Source: Sphagnum compactum (lineage: Eukaryota > Bryophyta > Sphagnopsida > Sphagnales). From it: a stretch of 64,000 nt of DNA. Every line of letters starts with the position of its first letter. Position 1 is the stretch's first letter. The stretch covers positions 14,198,001 to 14,262,000 of the forward strand of contig OZ234501.1 in the NCBI GenBank assembly GCA_965153455.1. Direction: 5' to 3'. Below are positions 51,701 through 62,719 of the stretch, one piece after another. Below the pieces are notes generated by a model that had not been told where the DNA came from, searched no databases, and saw only the letters and a program-made list of their open reading frames with translations. Made by a program: the position numbers and the translations under genes.

Positions 51701-53433
51701 TTGTGAGTGTCACTCACAATGCATCGGACTGTTTCCTTCATAATGAAGAATGAAAGTGACCAGCTCCCATGACTCCCCACTCACTTCATTGGCTTGCAAC
51801 AGTAAGTGTAGATACAGTATTGTTCACAATCTCAGTGCACTCAAGGTCTTCAGGTGTCCATTGTCAAGAATATAACAAGAATTTCTACCCTCAGAGTTTA
51901 GACAACTCACTCTTTGATACACTGCAGATATAATGCAGAGTCTTGCCTCTGCCCCAGAGCATACAAGCACTCTCCCACTGCCAATCTGCAAGTAGGTATC
52001 AACATTGTTATATAAACTACCCATTTTTAAACCAGAACAGCAGCTGACTTTGCAAAGCTTGGCTCAAGACCATATTACAAAAAGAGAAACTCCATGGCAA
52101 AAACATCAAAGATGAAAATGCAAAAGTAAGCAACTCACCGTACACCTGGCTCAGGATCCTGGAGATGAAGCAAAGCTTCTGGGACCAGCTCATTTGCAAA
52201 TGTAGCCTCTCCATCCCATAGCACCAGTACCTATAAGATCATGGGCACTTAGATCACATACAACAACGAAGAGGCCCTCACATGCAACTGAGTTTGGATG
52301 GATAAGAAAAGCAGTTCTAGGGTTCTCTGATTCACATTGCTTATGATTTGCCTCTAAAAAGAGGAAAAGCACACCTTCGCTGCACAGAAACCACCATGGC
52401 GGCTCTCCCATTTTTCAGAAGATATCAGCTTCTTCACATGCTCCACTCCCATGGACCACACCTCTTGCCTCTGCACACTATCTGCATCACATTGCATAAG
52501 AAGAGTATTGCAGACACATCCAACTTCAAAGGCTCTAGTACTTCAGCACTGCTGGAAATACTGAATTCCCTGTGTGTTTTCTGGTGTTCTTCAATCGCTT
52601 ATGCATTGATTCTTGAGGTGTGTTGAGGAATTGGATGTTAACTGGTCAAAATGGTCTTGGCATTAAGGGGTTGAGCATTGACTGCATTAGGAGAGAAGTG
52701 CCATTGCATTGTGGAAGTCTCCACAGGCTTCAACCTCACTTCTGATCCTAGCTGCTAACATCTGATTCTATTAGCTAGAAACCTTCTCTTGAAAACAGGG
52801 AGACAGACTCAGACACAATGTCTGACAAAGGAATTTGGCAAAGTGCCTCTCATCCAAGGCTGCAACATCTGGTTCTATGACCTAGACCCTTCTCTGAAAG
52901 CAGGGAGAAAGACTCAAACACATGTCTGCCAAGCGATTTGGCAGAGTGCCTCTCCATCTTTGTGCGAATGTAGAAGGATTTCTAGCTAAGGGATTAGGGT
53001 TTAGGGTGCTCTAAACTTCCACATTTTGACCAAACTGCCTACCACTAGCTGCCACATATTGCCTTGATGTTGATGATGATCATGTAAGCAAAGAGCAAAA
53101 CAGGTAGCTCTTTACACATGCAAGACTCTCATGTATTGAAATTGCACAAAATGCTGTAGCAAAACCGCCAAAATCCTTAACCATATCTGCAAAGCCTGAT
53201 TTTACACTCTTCTCTAATGTCTCCCTCTCTGTAGAAACAAACCATTCCCAATCTTTCTCTTTCCCAAACCACACAACTAAATAACTACTACAGCAGAAAA
53301 GAAACAAGGGAAACCCAAAGCACTTGCCTGCATTGTCAAGCAAGGATTGCAGCAGAGTAACACCATGGTCTCGCTTGATTTGCATACGGTCCGTGAGCTT
53401 TCCTAAAACTTCCTCCATCTCCACCATCACCAT
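45785..53433 (-). CDS. HEAT/ARM-repeat protein, 21 coding exons resolved, C-terminal end not resolved
   Basis: Inferred minus-strand exons: 53328-53433, 52375-52481, 52139-52230, 51921-51985, 51714-51792, 51348-51552, 50931-51145, 50542-50609, 50139-50220, 49468-49633, 49035-49082, 48694-48784, 48363-48452, 47926-48005, 47718-47830, 47424-47547, 47028-47204, 46783-46814 (32 nt), 46598-46619 (22 nt), 46207-46284 and 45785-45962. They encode about 739 residues, starting MEEVLGKLTDRMQ (or five residues earlier). Most of the protein is helical repeats with HEAT signatures: PEPGVRLAVGECLYALGQ, DNWSQVRFAASIATRTF, SSWAVRDAAC, VGSVRENSAFTLGSAMRSY and GKRNFKPYLELFIDPLFQ. A Cys-rich insert sits near CGSCSISMHSCGFDCC. 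Intron 1 appears to use a GC donor (CAG|GCAAGT). The joins at 51921/51792 and 51714/51552 use weak donors and are the least certain. I recognise a conserved HEAT-repeat type but cannot name the family. A scaffold role is only inferred from the fold. Confidence 0.8.
46598..46814 (-). other. Two consecutive microexons (32 and 22 nt) of the HEAT gene
   Basis: 46783-46814 encodes AAQGLIWTTL plus two bases and 46598-46619 completes LLPSIAQ; the surrounding exons join only if both are included. The acceptors are CTGCAG and TTTTCAG, the donors AAA|GTTTTG and CAG|GTGCAA. Confidence 0.65.
52751..52960 (+). repeat. Diverged tandem duplication, about 105 bp, in intron 1 of the HEAT gene
   Basis: Copy 1 (about 52751-52856) and copy 2 (about 52859-52958) share AACATCTG, CAGGGAGA, GACTCA and TTGGCA(A/G)AGTGCCTCTC in order, with roughly 80-85 percent identity by eye. 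Noncoding. Confidence 0.7.
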
Positions 53434-56400
53434 CCCCTTCCTTCCGAGCTATGAATGAAACCCTAACAAACCCCTCCTCTCTTTCTTTCGTTCTATCTTT
53501 CTTTGTATGTGCACTAGTGCAATTCACTGCGCGGATGTGCTTTTGGGTGGTGAGTCGAGGAAAGGACCAAGAGTGCATACCCTAAGAAACCAAAACCCTT
53601 CACGAGGTTCTAGGGCTTATCCCTCTCACGAGGTTTTTGGGTTTTATCAAACCACACGCCATCGACGCATCGGCCTCACTTTCGAAGCAAAAACCATTCA
53701 TTTTCCAGCCGAAATTGGCGATTTTTGCCCCCAAAAAGCAGGGAATATGTGACGGAAAATCATTTTTAAAATTTTAGTTTTCGCATTTGTGCGAAGTTTA
53801 GCACAATAACGATGCCGATTGTGCTGCTACTACCTTTGCCACAATCGTGTCACCTTCCGACCAATTTTCTCTGTTTCAAAATTCGATGTGCACCAGCAAT
53901 GTTGGAACTGCCCCAAATCTACTGAAGAAGATGCATTGACTCCTAGTCATCATGTAGATCTCTTCTTTCATGGTGGGAATTTTGATCAGGAGGCGAGCAT
54001 GTAGATTGAATCATCCACGGCAGTTTGATCCTGCAATTGCATAACAAATATACTCTGCCCCTCGGGGGTCTTAACTCATCTTTTGCATACTAATCTATGG
54101 AATTCTGTCTGCTCGGTTATCTTTGCCAAGTTCACGTTTCTTGTTTTTGCCTAGTCCAGTTTGACAAAATTTTAATGTTGGACAGTTTGAAGAGCATTGG
54201 GGGCAGTCTGCAAAATGAAGTTGACTTGGCGAGTTGGCAATGTAGCAATGACGATGTCAAGTTGGCAATGTGAAGTTGACGATATGGCAATGTGGAGTTA
54301 ACAACTTAACAAAGATGTTTCCATGTCTTCCACACACACATATTCCAACTGCATGATCAATATTTCTCAACCCACTTTGAAAGAACCCACACTCAGCAGA
54401 TTGAAGTGAAGAGAGTCAATGCAACCTGAACCAAGCTAGCAGATCTTTGCACTTGTACAACTGGTTTTTGACATAAGGTGACTTGCATTTGTGTGTCTGG
54501 TGGGTGTCTCCAGATCTCGATAATGAAGGAGGGGAGGGGCCCCACTAGAATAGTGCAAATTCTGCTAGAATAGTGGCGCTAGTGTTTCAACTTTTCACAT
54601 AAACACCCCAACAATTTGAGTGAGGATAGTGCAAATAATGGGTGAGTGGGAGATCATGGAAATGCATCCTTGGCAAAGTGAACTTGACAAAGTGATAAAA
54701 AGAATGTCAACTCAGCATTTTGGTGAAGTGTACTTCGCAAATAAGACAATCACACAACTTGGCAAAATAGAACTGTCACCAAAAAAAGGAGGGTAGCATA
54801 TAAATCTATATGCTAATTTGTCACAACAAAGTAATGAGTGTATATGTCAATACAAAAAGCCTTGTAAAAACACACAACCAGTGTGTGTGGGGGTGATACA
54901 ATTTCTTATAACTTATAACAAAAGGACTTTAGGACTTTGACGGATCAGCATGCTCCGGATTCCTCTTTTTATGGACTATCATGGCCTTCCACTGGGTATC
55001 CTAACAGAAATTGAATTTTACACACAACATTCCAGAATCCCAGCAGAAATTTAGGTATGGAGATGGCAAAGAAATGGACAAGCAATATCTACAACGTTTT
55101 CTTCAAATCTTCCCAGAAATCTCCCACTACAAATAACTTGTTCGGAGCTCGCAAACATTCAAGTACTCAATCTTTCCCATGCACCCTTCCCAATTATCTC
55201 AAGCACATTCAACTTGAGTAGGAATCCCATTGAGGCCAGTCCAAAAAACCCCGTTGAGCCTCTCATCACTTCTATCCTAGAACTTTATTGACACATCGAA
55301 TCCTAATGCTCTATTCACCAACTTCAGCACAACGAAAAATAATGAAACAAAACTGAACAACTTATTCAAAATCCAAGCTTCAAGCATTCTTCCTGAAAGT
55401 TTGTAACAAAATTTGTTTAATTGAAAACCAAATTCAATGAGAAAACCAGAATGTTTAGCTTTCCTCCTCGTCAAGTATTTATCTCCTACCCTCACCAAGC
55501 GCCGTCTTCTTTCCCATCAACAAACACACATCACCAAACAAAAGAAATCCAAGAAGTAGCGCTCCACCACTAACATCTGATCTAGGCGCTAACATTCCAT
55601 GAAGAACAACACCCCAAATTCCCATAACTTACAAACAACAAAAGCACAAAAAATAGCAAAAACATCAAGAAGCAAAATGTGGCTCCTCTAAAATGACTAA
55701 TCCTTAATCATTTTTTCTCTTGGTGTTTTCTGCCAATACATCCATCAACCTAATACTTCATTCATTAGGGCTATTTCATCACTTCCTCTGGTTAGGGCTT
55801 AGTCATCAAAAAAATTTGCTAACACAAATCCAGGTCACAGAATAATCAAAAAACTCAATTTGACAAAATAACCAAATAAATTGTATTCCATACTAATCAA
55901 CTATTTTTCTTAGATGAATTACAAAAGTTCTTTTGTATATTAACTAGCTACTTTCTATTCGTGAAATTTCAAGAGCTAAAACTGATTGCATGCACTTTGA
56001 ATGCAATTTTCAACTTTGAAATAAACTTGGAATGCAAGTTTTCAAAGTTGGAATTTGTTGTTGGCTCTAGCCGGCCTATTAGGGAGAGAGATTACATAAT
56101 ATGGCAAAGTGACTATAATGATGGAATTTTCAAGATTTGGTCACACATTTTGGGGATTGTTCAATACGTGGTGTTACTGTGATTTGTGAGTTCATTGTTT
56201 GGGAGCTTAATGGACAACTTTCCTATTATAACTGTTGTTGTTGGTTTGAACTTGCTGTAAGGAACAAAGCCATTACAAGATGAACTGTTTGTTGACATTG
56301 TAAAAAAACATCATAAATGGGGGGAGCATAGTTGCTTGCTGCATTATGTGGCCCGTTGGTGGTGGGTGTTTGCTACATGATGGATTACATCAAGTTTTAA

Positions 56401-56976
56401 TGTAAATCCAATTCAACAAACCATTGATGGGTTCGATCCTTCGTTATATATGTTAGAACCCCAACAATTATGAAAGACCAAACCAACACATGGTACCTAT
56501 CTACATTACAATCACAGTTGATTGATGAGGACATGGATTGTTCAAGTTTCATTCATGTAGGTAGTGCTTGCAAAATTCAAGATTAGTTGGACATAAACAA
56601 ACATCAAGAATGTCAATTGTGGTCTTCTCAAGGCTCTCGTGGTTAAACTTCAAACAATCAAAAAATAATGTTCTCAATTTTCAACGAGAAATGCAAGTTT
56701 TGCACACAAGTTTGGACAATATGCGTCAAAGATTTGGAAACACTAGCAAAGTGATAAACATAACACCCAAAGATTGCACACAAAAGTAATGTCAAGTATG
56801 CATATTAGAGATCAATTGTTGTAACAAGTGAATTTTAGCCAAGGTTTTGAAAAGGGGGAAAGAGGGTCCATCTGAAATCAAGAAATTTTGATTTAAAATT
56901 CTTTGTAAAAGTAAAGAACTCTCCATGCCCAAACCTACAATACTTTGCTGAATATTCATAATGTAATGAACATATA

Positions 56977-57104
56977 CTATGAGAAATCATGTCCTTTATA
57001 ACTTGTCCTCTGCAACTAAAGAGTGTTTTTTGCAACTAATTCTAATTGCAAAGAACATTTTTTAATTTCATAGGACAAGTTACAAAGGACACAATTTTTC
57101 ATAG
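56977..57104. repeat. 33-bp inverted repeat
   Basis: Arms 56977-57009 and 57072-57104 are complementary with a few mismatches (core AGGACAAGTTA and CTATGA). The 62-bp loop contains a smaller pair of ATTGCAAAGAA/TTTTTTGCAAC-like motifs. It may be a small MITE. Confidence 0.65.
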
Positions 57105-57439
57105 TCGATAGAAGGTATACATTTCATCCCAACAAAACTCCAAAAAATGAAGATCAAAGGAAAAATAACCAACAACAACTTTGTTCTATGGATTTATCCA
57201 AAGTTTATGTGTCAAGTTGTCAAATGGCCTAAACACTTGTATGTATGCATATAATTTAAATAATTATTGTATTTCAATATATTTTCAAAGAATAACATGA
57301 AAAGGCACAATAACATGGGTCTTCTCATATCCATGTAAATGTTTAGGGGAAAATAATGAAGTAGTTTTAGGTAGGTTTCATTTAATCTTATGTAATTATT
57401 GTGACAATTTCAAATATGAAAGCTTTAGGCAATTCAACA

Positions 57440-57760
57440 ATAATTTAATAAATTGATGCATAATTGTAAATGAAATTTGAAAGTAGTATCAATCACTTAC
57501 AATGTTAAAAAACAAATTGAAAAATGTGTAGAATTTTTCTTTTCTTATATTAGAATTGAAATATGTTGCAAATGATCATATACATATGGACTTAATTGCT
57601 CACACAAGTCTTTCAACATGATTTCAAATAAAATTTGATGCATCGTTATAAATGAAATTTGGAAAGTAACATCAATCACTTACAATTTTAAAAATGCAAC
57701 TTAGAAAATGCATACAAGTTTTACTTTGTTTTTATATTAGAGTTGAAATATATAAGATGT
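57440..57760 (+). repeat. Diverged tandem duplication, unit about 180 bp
   Basis: GTATCAATCACTTACAAT near 57485 and ACATCAATCACTTACAAT near 57670 lie in longer matching blocks (TAAATGAAATTTG before, TATATTAGA(A/G)TTGAAATAT after). Noncoding. Confidence 0.65.
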
Positions 57761-58169
57761 ATGAATTTAATTGTTCACACAATTCTTTCATTTCGTAAGG
57801 GAAAAAAGGAAACATGGCATTTTGTTAAAATCTTTGAAAATAATCATTTATGAACAAAACATTAAATTAACTTAGCTAGGGTGCCTACATCCTTAGACTT
57901 ACAATTTACTTTTATGGGAATTATAATAAATAGATAAATTTAAATCATAAATATTTTATTTATGTTATTTATGAATCAACATTAAGCCACATTAATTAGC
58001 AATTATTGTTTTAAAGTCAAAACGAACATGACATGTGTTCACATAATTAGCAACTTAACCGTGTTCAATATGATTAAGGTGCTAATAAATGTTGTCTAAA
58101 ACTATTATTATTATTATTGTATAATTAGTTTATAATTTAGTCAGAAAATATAATATAACATTAAATTTT

Positions 58170-58860
58170 TTCTTTGGATTTATCCTTAGTTTATGGCTTT
58201 AAGTGGTCCATACATATAGTTTAGAATAATTATTAATTCAATACCGTTTCAGAAAATAACATGAAAATGCACTTGTTAATGTGCCTTTTCATGTCCATGT
58301 TATATAGTAAATTGAAATTGAAATTAACACAAATAATGATGAATTATTGGACACTATACGAAACATATAAAGAAAATAAAAAGGGGGAGGAGATATTATT
58401 GAATTGATAAACCTCCATCTTCTTCATTATTATTCTTACTTCCTTTTCACAGTTTCAAAGTGAAGCTTAAATTTTAATTTTAAAATTGATTTAATTATTG
58501 GAGTTTATTCCATAAATCCAATTTCTTTTCCCTTGCTACAACGTTCTAGTATTAGTGAATATTGAACATTTCATATGTGTGTGTGTGTGTGTGTGTATAT
58601 ATATAATTTTTATTTTTTTAAACATGAAAATGAACATTAACACATGCCTTTTCATGTCCATATGAAATAGTAAAATAGAATTTGAGATTGACATAAACAA
58701 TGATGAATTATCAAAAACCATATGGGAACCTATGAAGGAAATATAAAGGGGAGAAGGGGTGTTTTATACTGTTAAATTGGTAGAACTCCATTCCTTTACC
58801 ATTTTCTTACCTCGTTTTTTCATTTTCAAAGTGAAACCTCAATTAAAATTTAAAATTTTA
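58170..58860 (+). repeat. Diverged tandem duplication, unit about 350 bp
   Basis: Blocks GTGCCTTTTCATGTCCATGT, AATGATGAATTAT, ATATAAAG and AACCTCCAT/AACTCCATTC recur in order at about 58270-58420 and 58640-58800. A third, weaker copy is near 57190-57350. Confidence 0.6.
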
Positions 58861-60008
58861 TTTAAGTAATATAAATCTAGAAATTTTTCGCTGACCACAT
58901 ATGGTTTGAAATAACAAAGTTGACTGCTTGCATGCATGGTTTATTTTGGCCAAAGAATTTTTAGTTCATTATTAATCACCTATTCCAATTGAAACTTATT
59001 TGATCTATTTCTATAATAAGCATAATTTTTAATTTGTATATTGTAACATGTTTGCGAAAGAAATTACCAAAAGAAACATGATAGAATGGTTTTTTTAAGT
59101 TCTATTTTCCCCCAAAAGAGGTAAGAAATTTCATGATTCATCCCTTTTGGTCAAATAGTAAGGTTTTACATATATCTTGATTTTTAAAAATTGAGATTGG
59201 AAGAAGTTCCACATATTAAATGTATTTAATGACTTTGGGGGGGGGGGGTCAATCTATTTTTGTATTAGAAAACTATGTGAGTAAAAATATAGAGTCACAT
59301 ATAAGAATTAATACTTGAACATTCACTTGTCACTGGACTTAGATGACAATCAAGTGATAAATTGATATAAGTTGGGAGATGGAGACATGTTGTTTGATTA
59401 CATTGCATTAAACATAAACACTAAGAGAAAAATAACATTGAATCCATTAGGCACTAACAAGAAAAAAAAGAAAAAAATAATCATGTTCATTAGCAAATTA
59501 AATGGCAACAACTTAGAAGCACATAACACAATCATTACATCTTGGGCAGGGGATATTGACATTGCTTTTTTATTCAATAATGAAACCCCTAACATCTTTC
59601 CTATAAAGAAACTAATGGTAGAGTTTTTATTTGAAACAAAAGTTACAACCCAAGTAGTAGATTTCTTTTGCATCTTAATAGTTTCAATTTGCTTCAAAAG
59701 GAGTACATATGAAAGACAAAGAATGTGCTTCAACCTTTGAAAATGGATATGTATTCCAATGTGTTATTTCATTGGTCCTATGTTGCAAATGTGTTTCATA
59801 TGTTGATATTTCATCCATCTTCAATGCCTTTTTCAACACTACTTTTTTGTATCATTTGAACATGCCAATGAACATTAAAACATCCACAACAATCTAGGTT
59901 TCTCTTCAAATGCATAAACACATGATGTGAAAACAAAATCAATTGTCATTGCATGGTTGCACTAACCAAAATTTCAAATGCATGTTTTTGGCGTACAACA
60001 CACTCTTT

Positions 60009-60392
60009 CAGACCTTCTACCACTAAAAATCTAAACCCACTAAAATGCCACTAACTACACTAAGTGGTGACCCAAGGTTGTCACCACCAGAGGATGAAAA
60101 AAAGTAGTTAACTTAGAGGTTGTCACAATCCAAGGATGAAAAAAAAGTTAACTTAGAGGTTGTCACAACCCGAGGATGAAAAAAAAAAGTTAACTTAGAG
60201 GTTGTCACAACCCGAGGATGAAAAAAAAAAGTTAACTTAGAGGTTGTCACAACCCGAGGATGAAAAAAAATAGTTAACTTAGAGGTTGTCACAACCCGAG
60301 GATGAAACAAAATAGTTAACTTAGAGGTTGTCACAACCCGAATATGAAAAAAAATAGTTAAAGTAGTTAACTTTGTAGTGGTAGAAGGTCTG
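60009..60392. mobile_element. hAT-type MITE, 384 bp, perfect 17-bp TIRs and 8-bp target duplication
   Basis: The left end CAGACCTTCTACCACTA (60009-60025) has its exact inverted complement at 60376-60392. The element is flanked on both sides by CACTCTTT (60001-60008 and 60393-60400). An 8-bp duplication and termini beginning CAG are characteristic of the hAT superfamily. The interior is mostly a tandem array of a 40-42-bp unit and has no transposase. It is inserted into a copia integrase fragment whose sequence resumes on the far side, which confirms the boundaries. Confidence 0.9.
60076..60366 (+). repeat. Minisatellite of seven 40-42-bp units inside the MITE
   Basis: Units start with GGTTGTCACAACC at about 60076, 60118, 60158, 60200, 60242, 60284 and 60326. 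They contain GAGGATGAAA, a variable A-run and GTTAACTTAGA. Differences are mainly in A-run length and in the first and last units. The open frame on the minus strand is a by-product of the near-multiple-of-three period. Confidence 0.9.
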
Positions 60393-61061
60393 CACTCTTT
60401 CCCATTTCAACAATAGTGTGATTGTCACGTTCGGCAATTCCATTATGTTCTAAACAATAAGGTGCAATGGTTTTTTGTTGAATACCTTCAAAAAAAAATT
60501 CTTCAAAATCCTTACTCATGAATTCTCTTCTAGAATTAGTTGTCAATTTCTTGATTCAATTGTTTGTTGTTGTAAAAGAAATATGCTGCAACCTTCTGAA
60601 TAGTTGGAAAACATCACTCTTGTGCTTCATGCAGAACAAAATTTGAATGTACTGATTAATCATCTTTAAATCAAAAATAGTAATGATTGCCACCAATAGA
60701 ATCAACTTGCTTCATACCTACTACATTTGCATGAAAAAATTCACTTGCTTTTTGCACTTGTTCACGTTAAATATGCTTTGGAATGTCTAGTGATGATTCT
60801 TCCCATGCGCACATCTAGAATAAAAAGGTTTGTCCATATTAGCAAAAGATAATCTTGAAACAATCTTTACATCAACCATTTTCTTGATGGTCTTAATACT
60901 TCTGTCCCCAAGTCTATGATGTGACAAATACAAAGAGTTGGGACTTTGTAGTTGTAGCAACATTTGTTTTCACAAGTACACCAACAAGTTTGACATGTAC
61001 ATGCATCCACCACAATTGGCCTTCTTTGCTGTTAGTCATAAGAATACATGTGAACATTTTG

Positions 61062-62600
61062 TCCTGTTCAAGAACCTAATACCTATTATGAAGCCTTGAA
61101 ATTTGAGGAGTGAGAAGCTTGGCATTAGGCCATGATCAAAGAATATGATGCACTAATGGAGAATAAGACATGGATTCATATTTATTTACTTCCAAAGTAT
61201 TTTGTAATCCAATGCAAATGGGTTTACAAATTGAAGTAGAATATTGATGGGAACATTAGCCACTACAAAACATGTTTAATGGCGAAAGGATTTTCTTAGA
61301 CTCCACGTGTTGATTTCGACCAAACTTTTTTCTAGTTATGAAATATGAATATCTACAAACACTTTTCGTTGTTTATGCGCAAGAGGGACATGGAATTATT
61401 TCAATTTGACATCAAAATTGCTTTTCTACATCCATTTAAATGAAGATCTACATGGTTCAGCCTTTGGGTTTTGAACAAGCTAATGTTGAACATAAAGTTT
61501 ATTGTCTTTTGAAATCTTTAATTATATGGGCTTTGTCATGCATTTTGATAGTGGAACATGAAGTTCAATGCATTTTTGTTGAAATCTAATATTCATGATA
61601 GCATTGCTCACCCTTATGTTTATTACACTGTTCTTACTCCTAGGCTTTAGGTTTCAATTTATGTTGATGATGGTCTAAGCATATGTAAACACCATCCAAA
61701 GCTACTTGAGATGGCTACTTACCTCAATTAGGAGTTCAAGATTATAATTGGATCACAAGATTGTTATGTTGGCTTTCACATACAACGTAATCATGAGTTA
61801 TGTATGATATACATCAATCAAATTCATTGTATTCTTAATATCCTTCACAAGTTTGGTTATGACCAATCTAAGTTAGTTTCTACACTAGCCGATTCAAATG
61901 TCTCACTTCGTAATCAAGGTGATTGTGAATCTGTTGATTTTGATGCATATTTTCCATACAAACAAGTCATAGGTAACATTTGTATGTTACCATGGGTACA
62001 CATCTTGATCTTTCACATGTAGTTTGCACAGTTGCACAATTCTATCAATAACCATGATATATTGATGTTATTACAGTCAAAAGCATTTTGTGTTATTTGC
62101 ACGACATAGTTCATCTCACACTTTGTTATGGTGGTGAACACAACATCAATACATGTACTATTTATTTTGATGTGGATTGGGCTCATGACCTAGATGACCA
62201 AAAATCTAGGAGTGGTTGCACAATTTTTCTCAATCAAGCTCCTATTTGTTGGATTTCACAAAAATAGACATGCATAGTTGCTTCAATAACAGAAAGTGAA
62301 TATGTTGTGGCATGCTTTATAGCCAAAGAAGTAGTTTGGTTTTGCAAACTTCTTTTTGGCATTGGTTATCTTCAAGAAGAGCCTACTTCCTTATATTGTG
62401 ACAATCAATATGTTATATGGCTTGTGCTAAACCCATAATTTCATCAACACACAAAGCATATTGATCTCCAATTTCACATGCTTCAAAAAATTTCACAATG
62501 CAAAGAAGTCACTTTCTCTAATATTTCTACTCAATATGAAGTGTCAAATATACTAACCAAGGCCTTACTATTGATAAGTTTTGTTATTTTTACTCTCCTC
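61062..62600 (+). pseudogene. Ty1/copia reverse transcriptase and RNase H, decayed
   Basis: Plus-strand blocks in copia order, interrupted by stops and frameshifts: the RT start (EYDALMENKTW, QCKWVYKLK), the catalytic YVDDG motif (IYVDDGLSICKHHP at about 61660-61700), the connection (ILHKFGYDQSKLVSTLADSN; FPYKQVIGNICML), then RNase H (DVDWAHDLDDQKSRSGCTIF at 62170, ESEYVVACFIAKEVVWF at 62295, YCDNQ at 62395, THKHIDLQFHML-like at 62450) and ILTKAL near 62550. Orientation is opposite to the integrase fragment just to the left. A 3' LTR may begin near 62685 but was not confirmed. Confidence 0.8.
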
Positions 62601-62719
62601 TTAGTTTTTGAATTCTCGTTGAAGTGGGAAAATTTGGTAATGATCATTAGTGGACTCTTTCTCATACTTTCCACAATGAGTGGGAATGTTGAACATGAGT
62701 TAAGTTTGTTTCATTGAGT

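Larger units (their letters stand above)
53434..59930. other. Noncoding stretch upstream of the HEAT gene
   Basis: The proximal few hundred bases should hold the HEAT gene promoter; no TATA box was convincing. Visible structure: short GTTGGCAATGT-type repeats at 54220-54310, a 12-base G run at 59237-59248, and a (TG)n/(TA)n run at about 58575-58604. No further gene was recognised. Confidence 0.45.
59930..60950 (-). pseudogene. Ty1/copia polyprotein fragment (pre-integrase and integrase core), decayed and split by a MITE
   Basis: On the minus strand, 60920-60790 reads a pre-integrase-like SHHRLGDRSIKTIKKM and SFANMDKPFYSRCAHGKNHH. 60535-60405 reads the end of the integrase core (SRREFMSKDFEEFF, IAPYCLEHNGIAERDNHT). 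After the MITE at 60009-60392, the flank 60008-59945 continues with YAKNMHLKFW, the segment expected next in this family. Stops and frame changes in between show that it is dead. Confidence 0.75.

Noticed and set aside
59372-59740. 122-codon plus-strand open frame as a gene
   Set aside because: It is Lys/Asn-rich, overlaps an equally long frame on the other strand, and shows no recognisable domain.
60113-60334. Repetitive 73-codon open frame as a protein with 14-residue repeats
   Set aside because: It is the minisatellite of the MITE read in one frame; unit lengths vary by single bases through the A-run and no start context or family exists.
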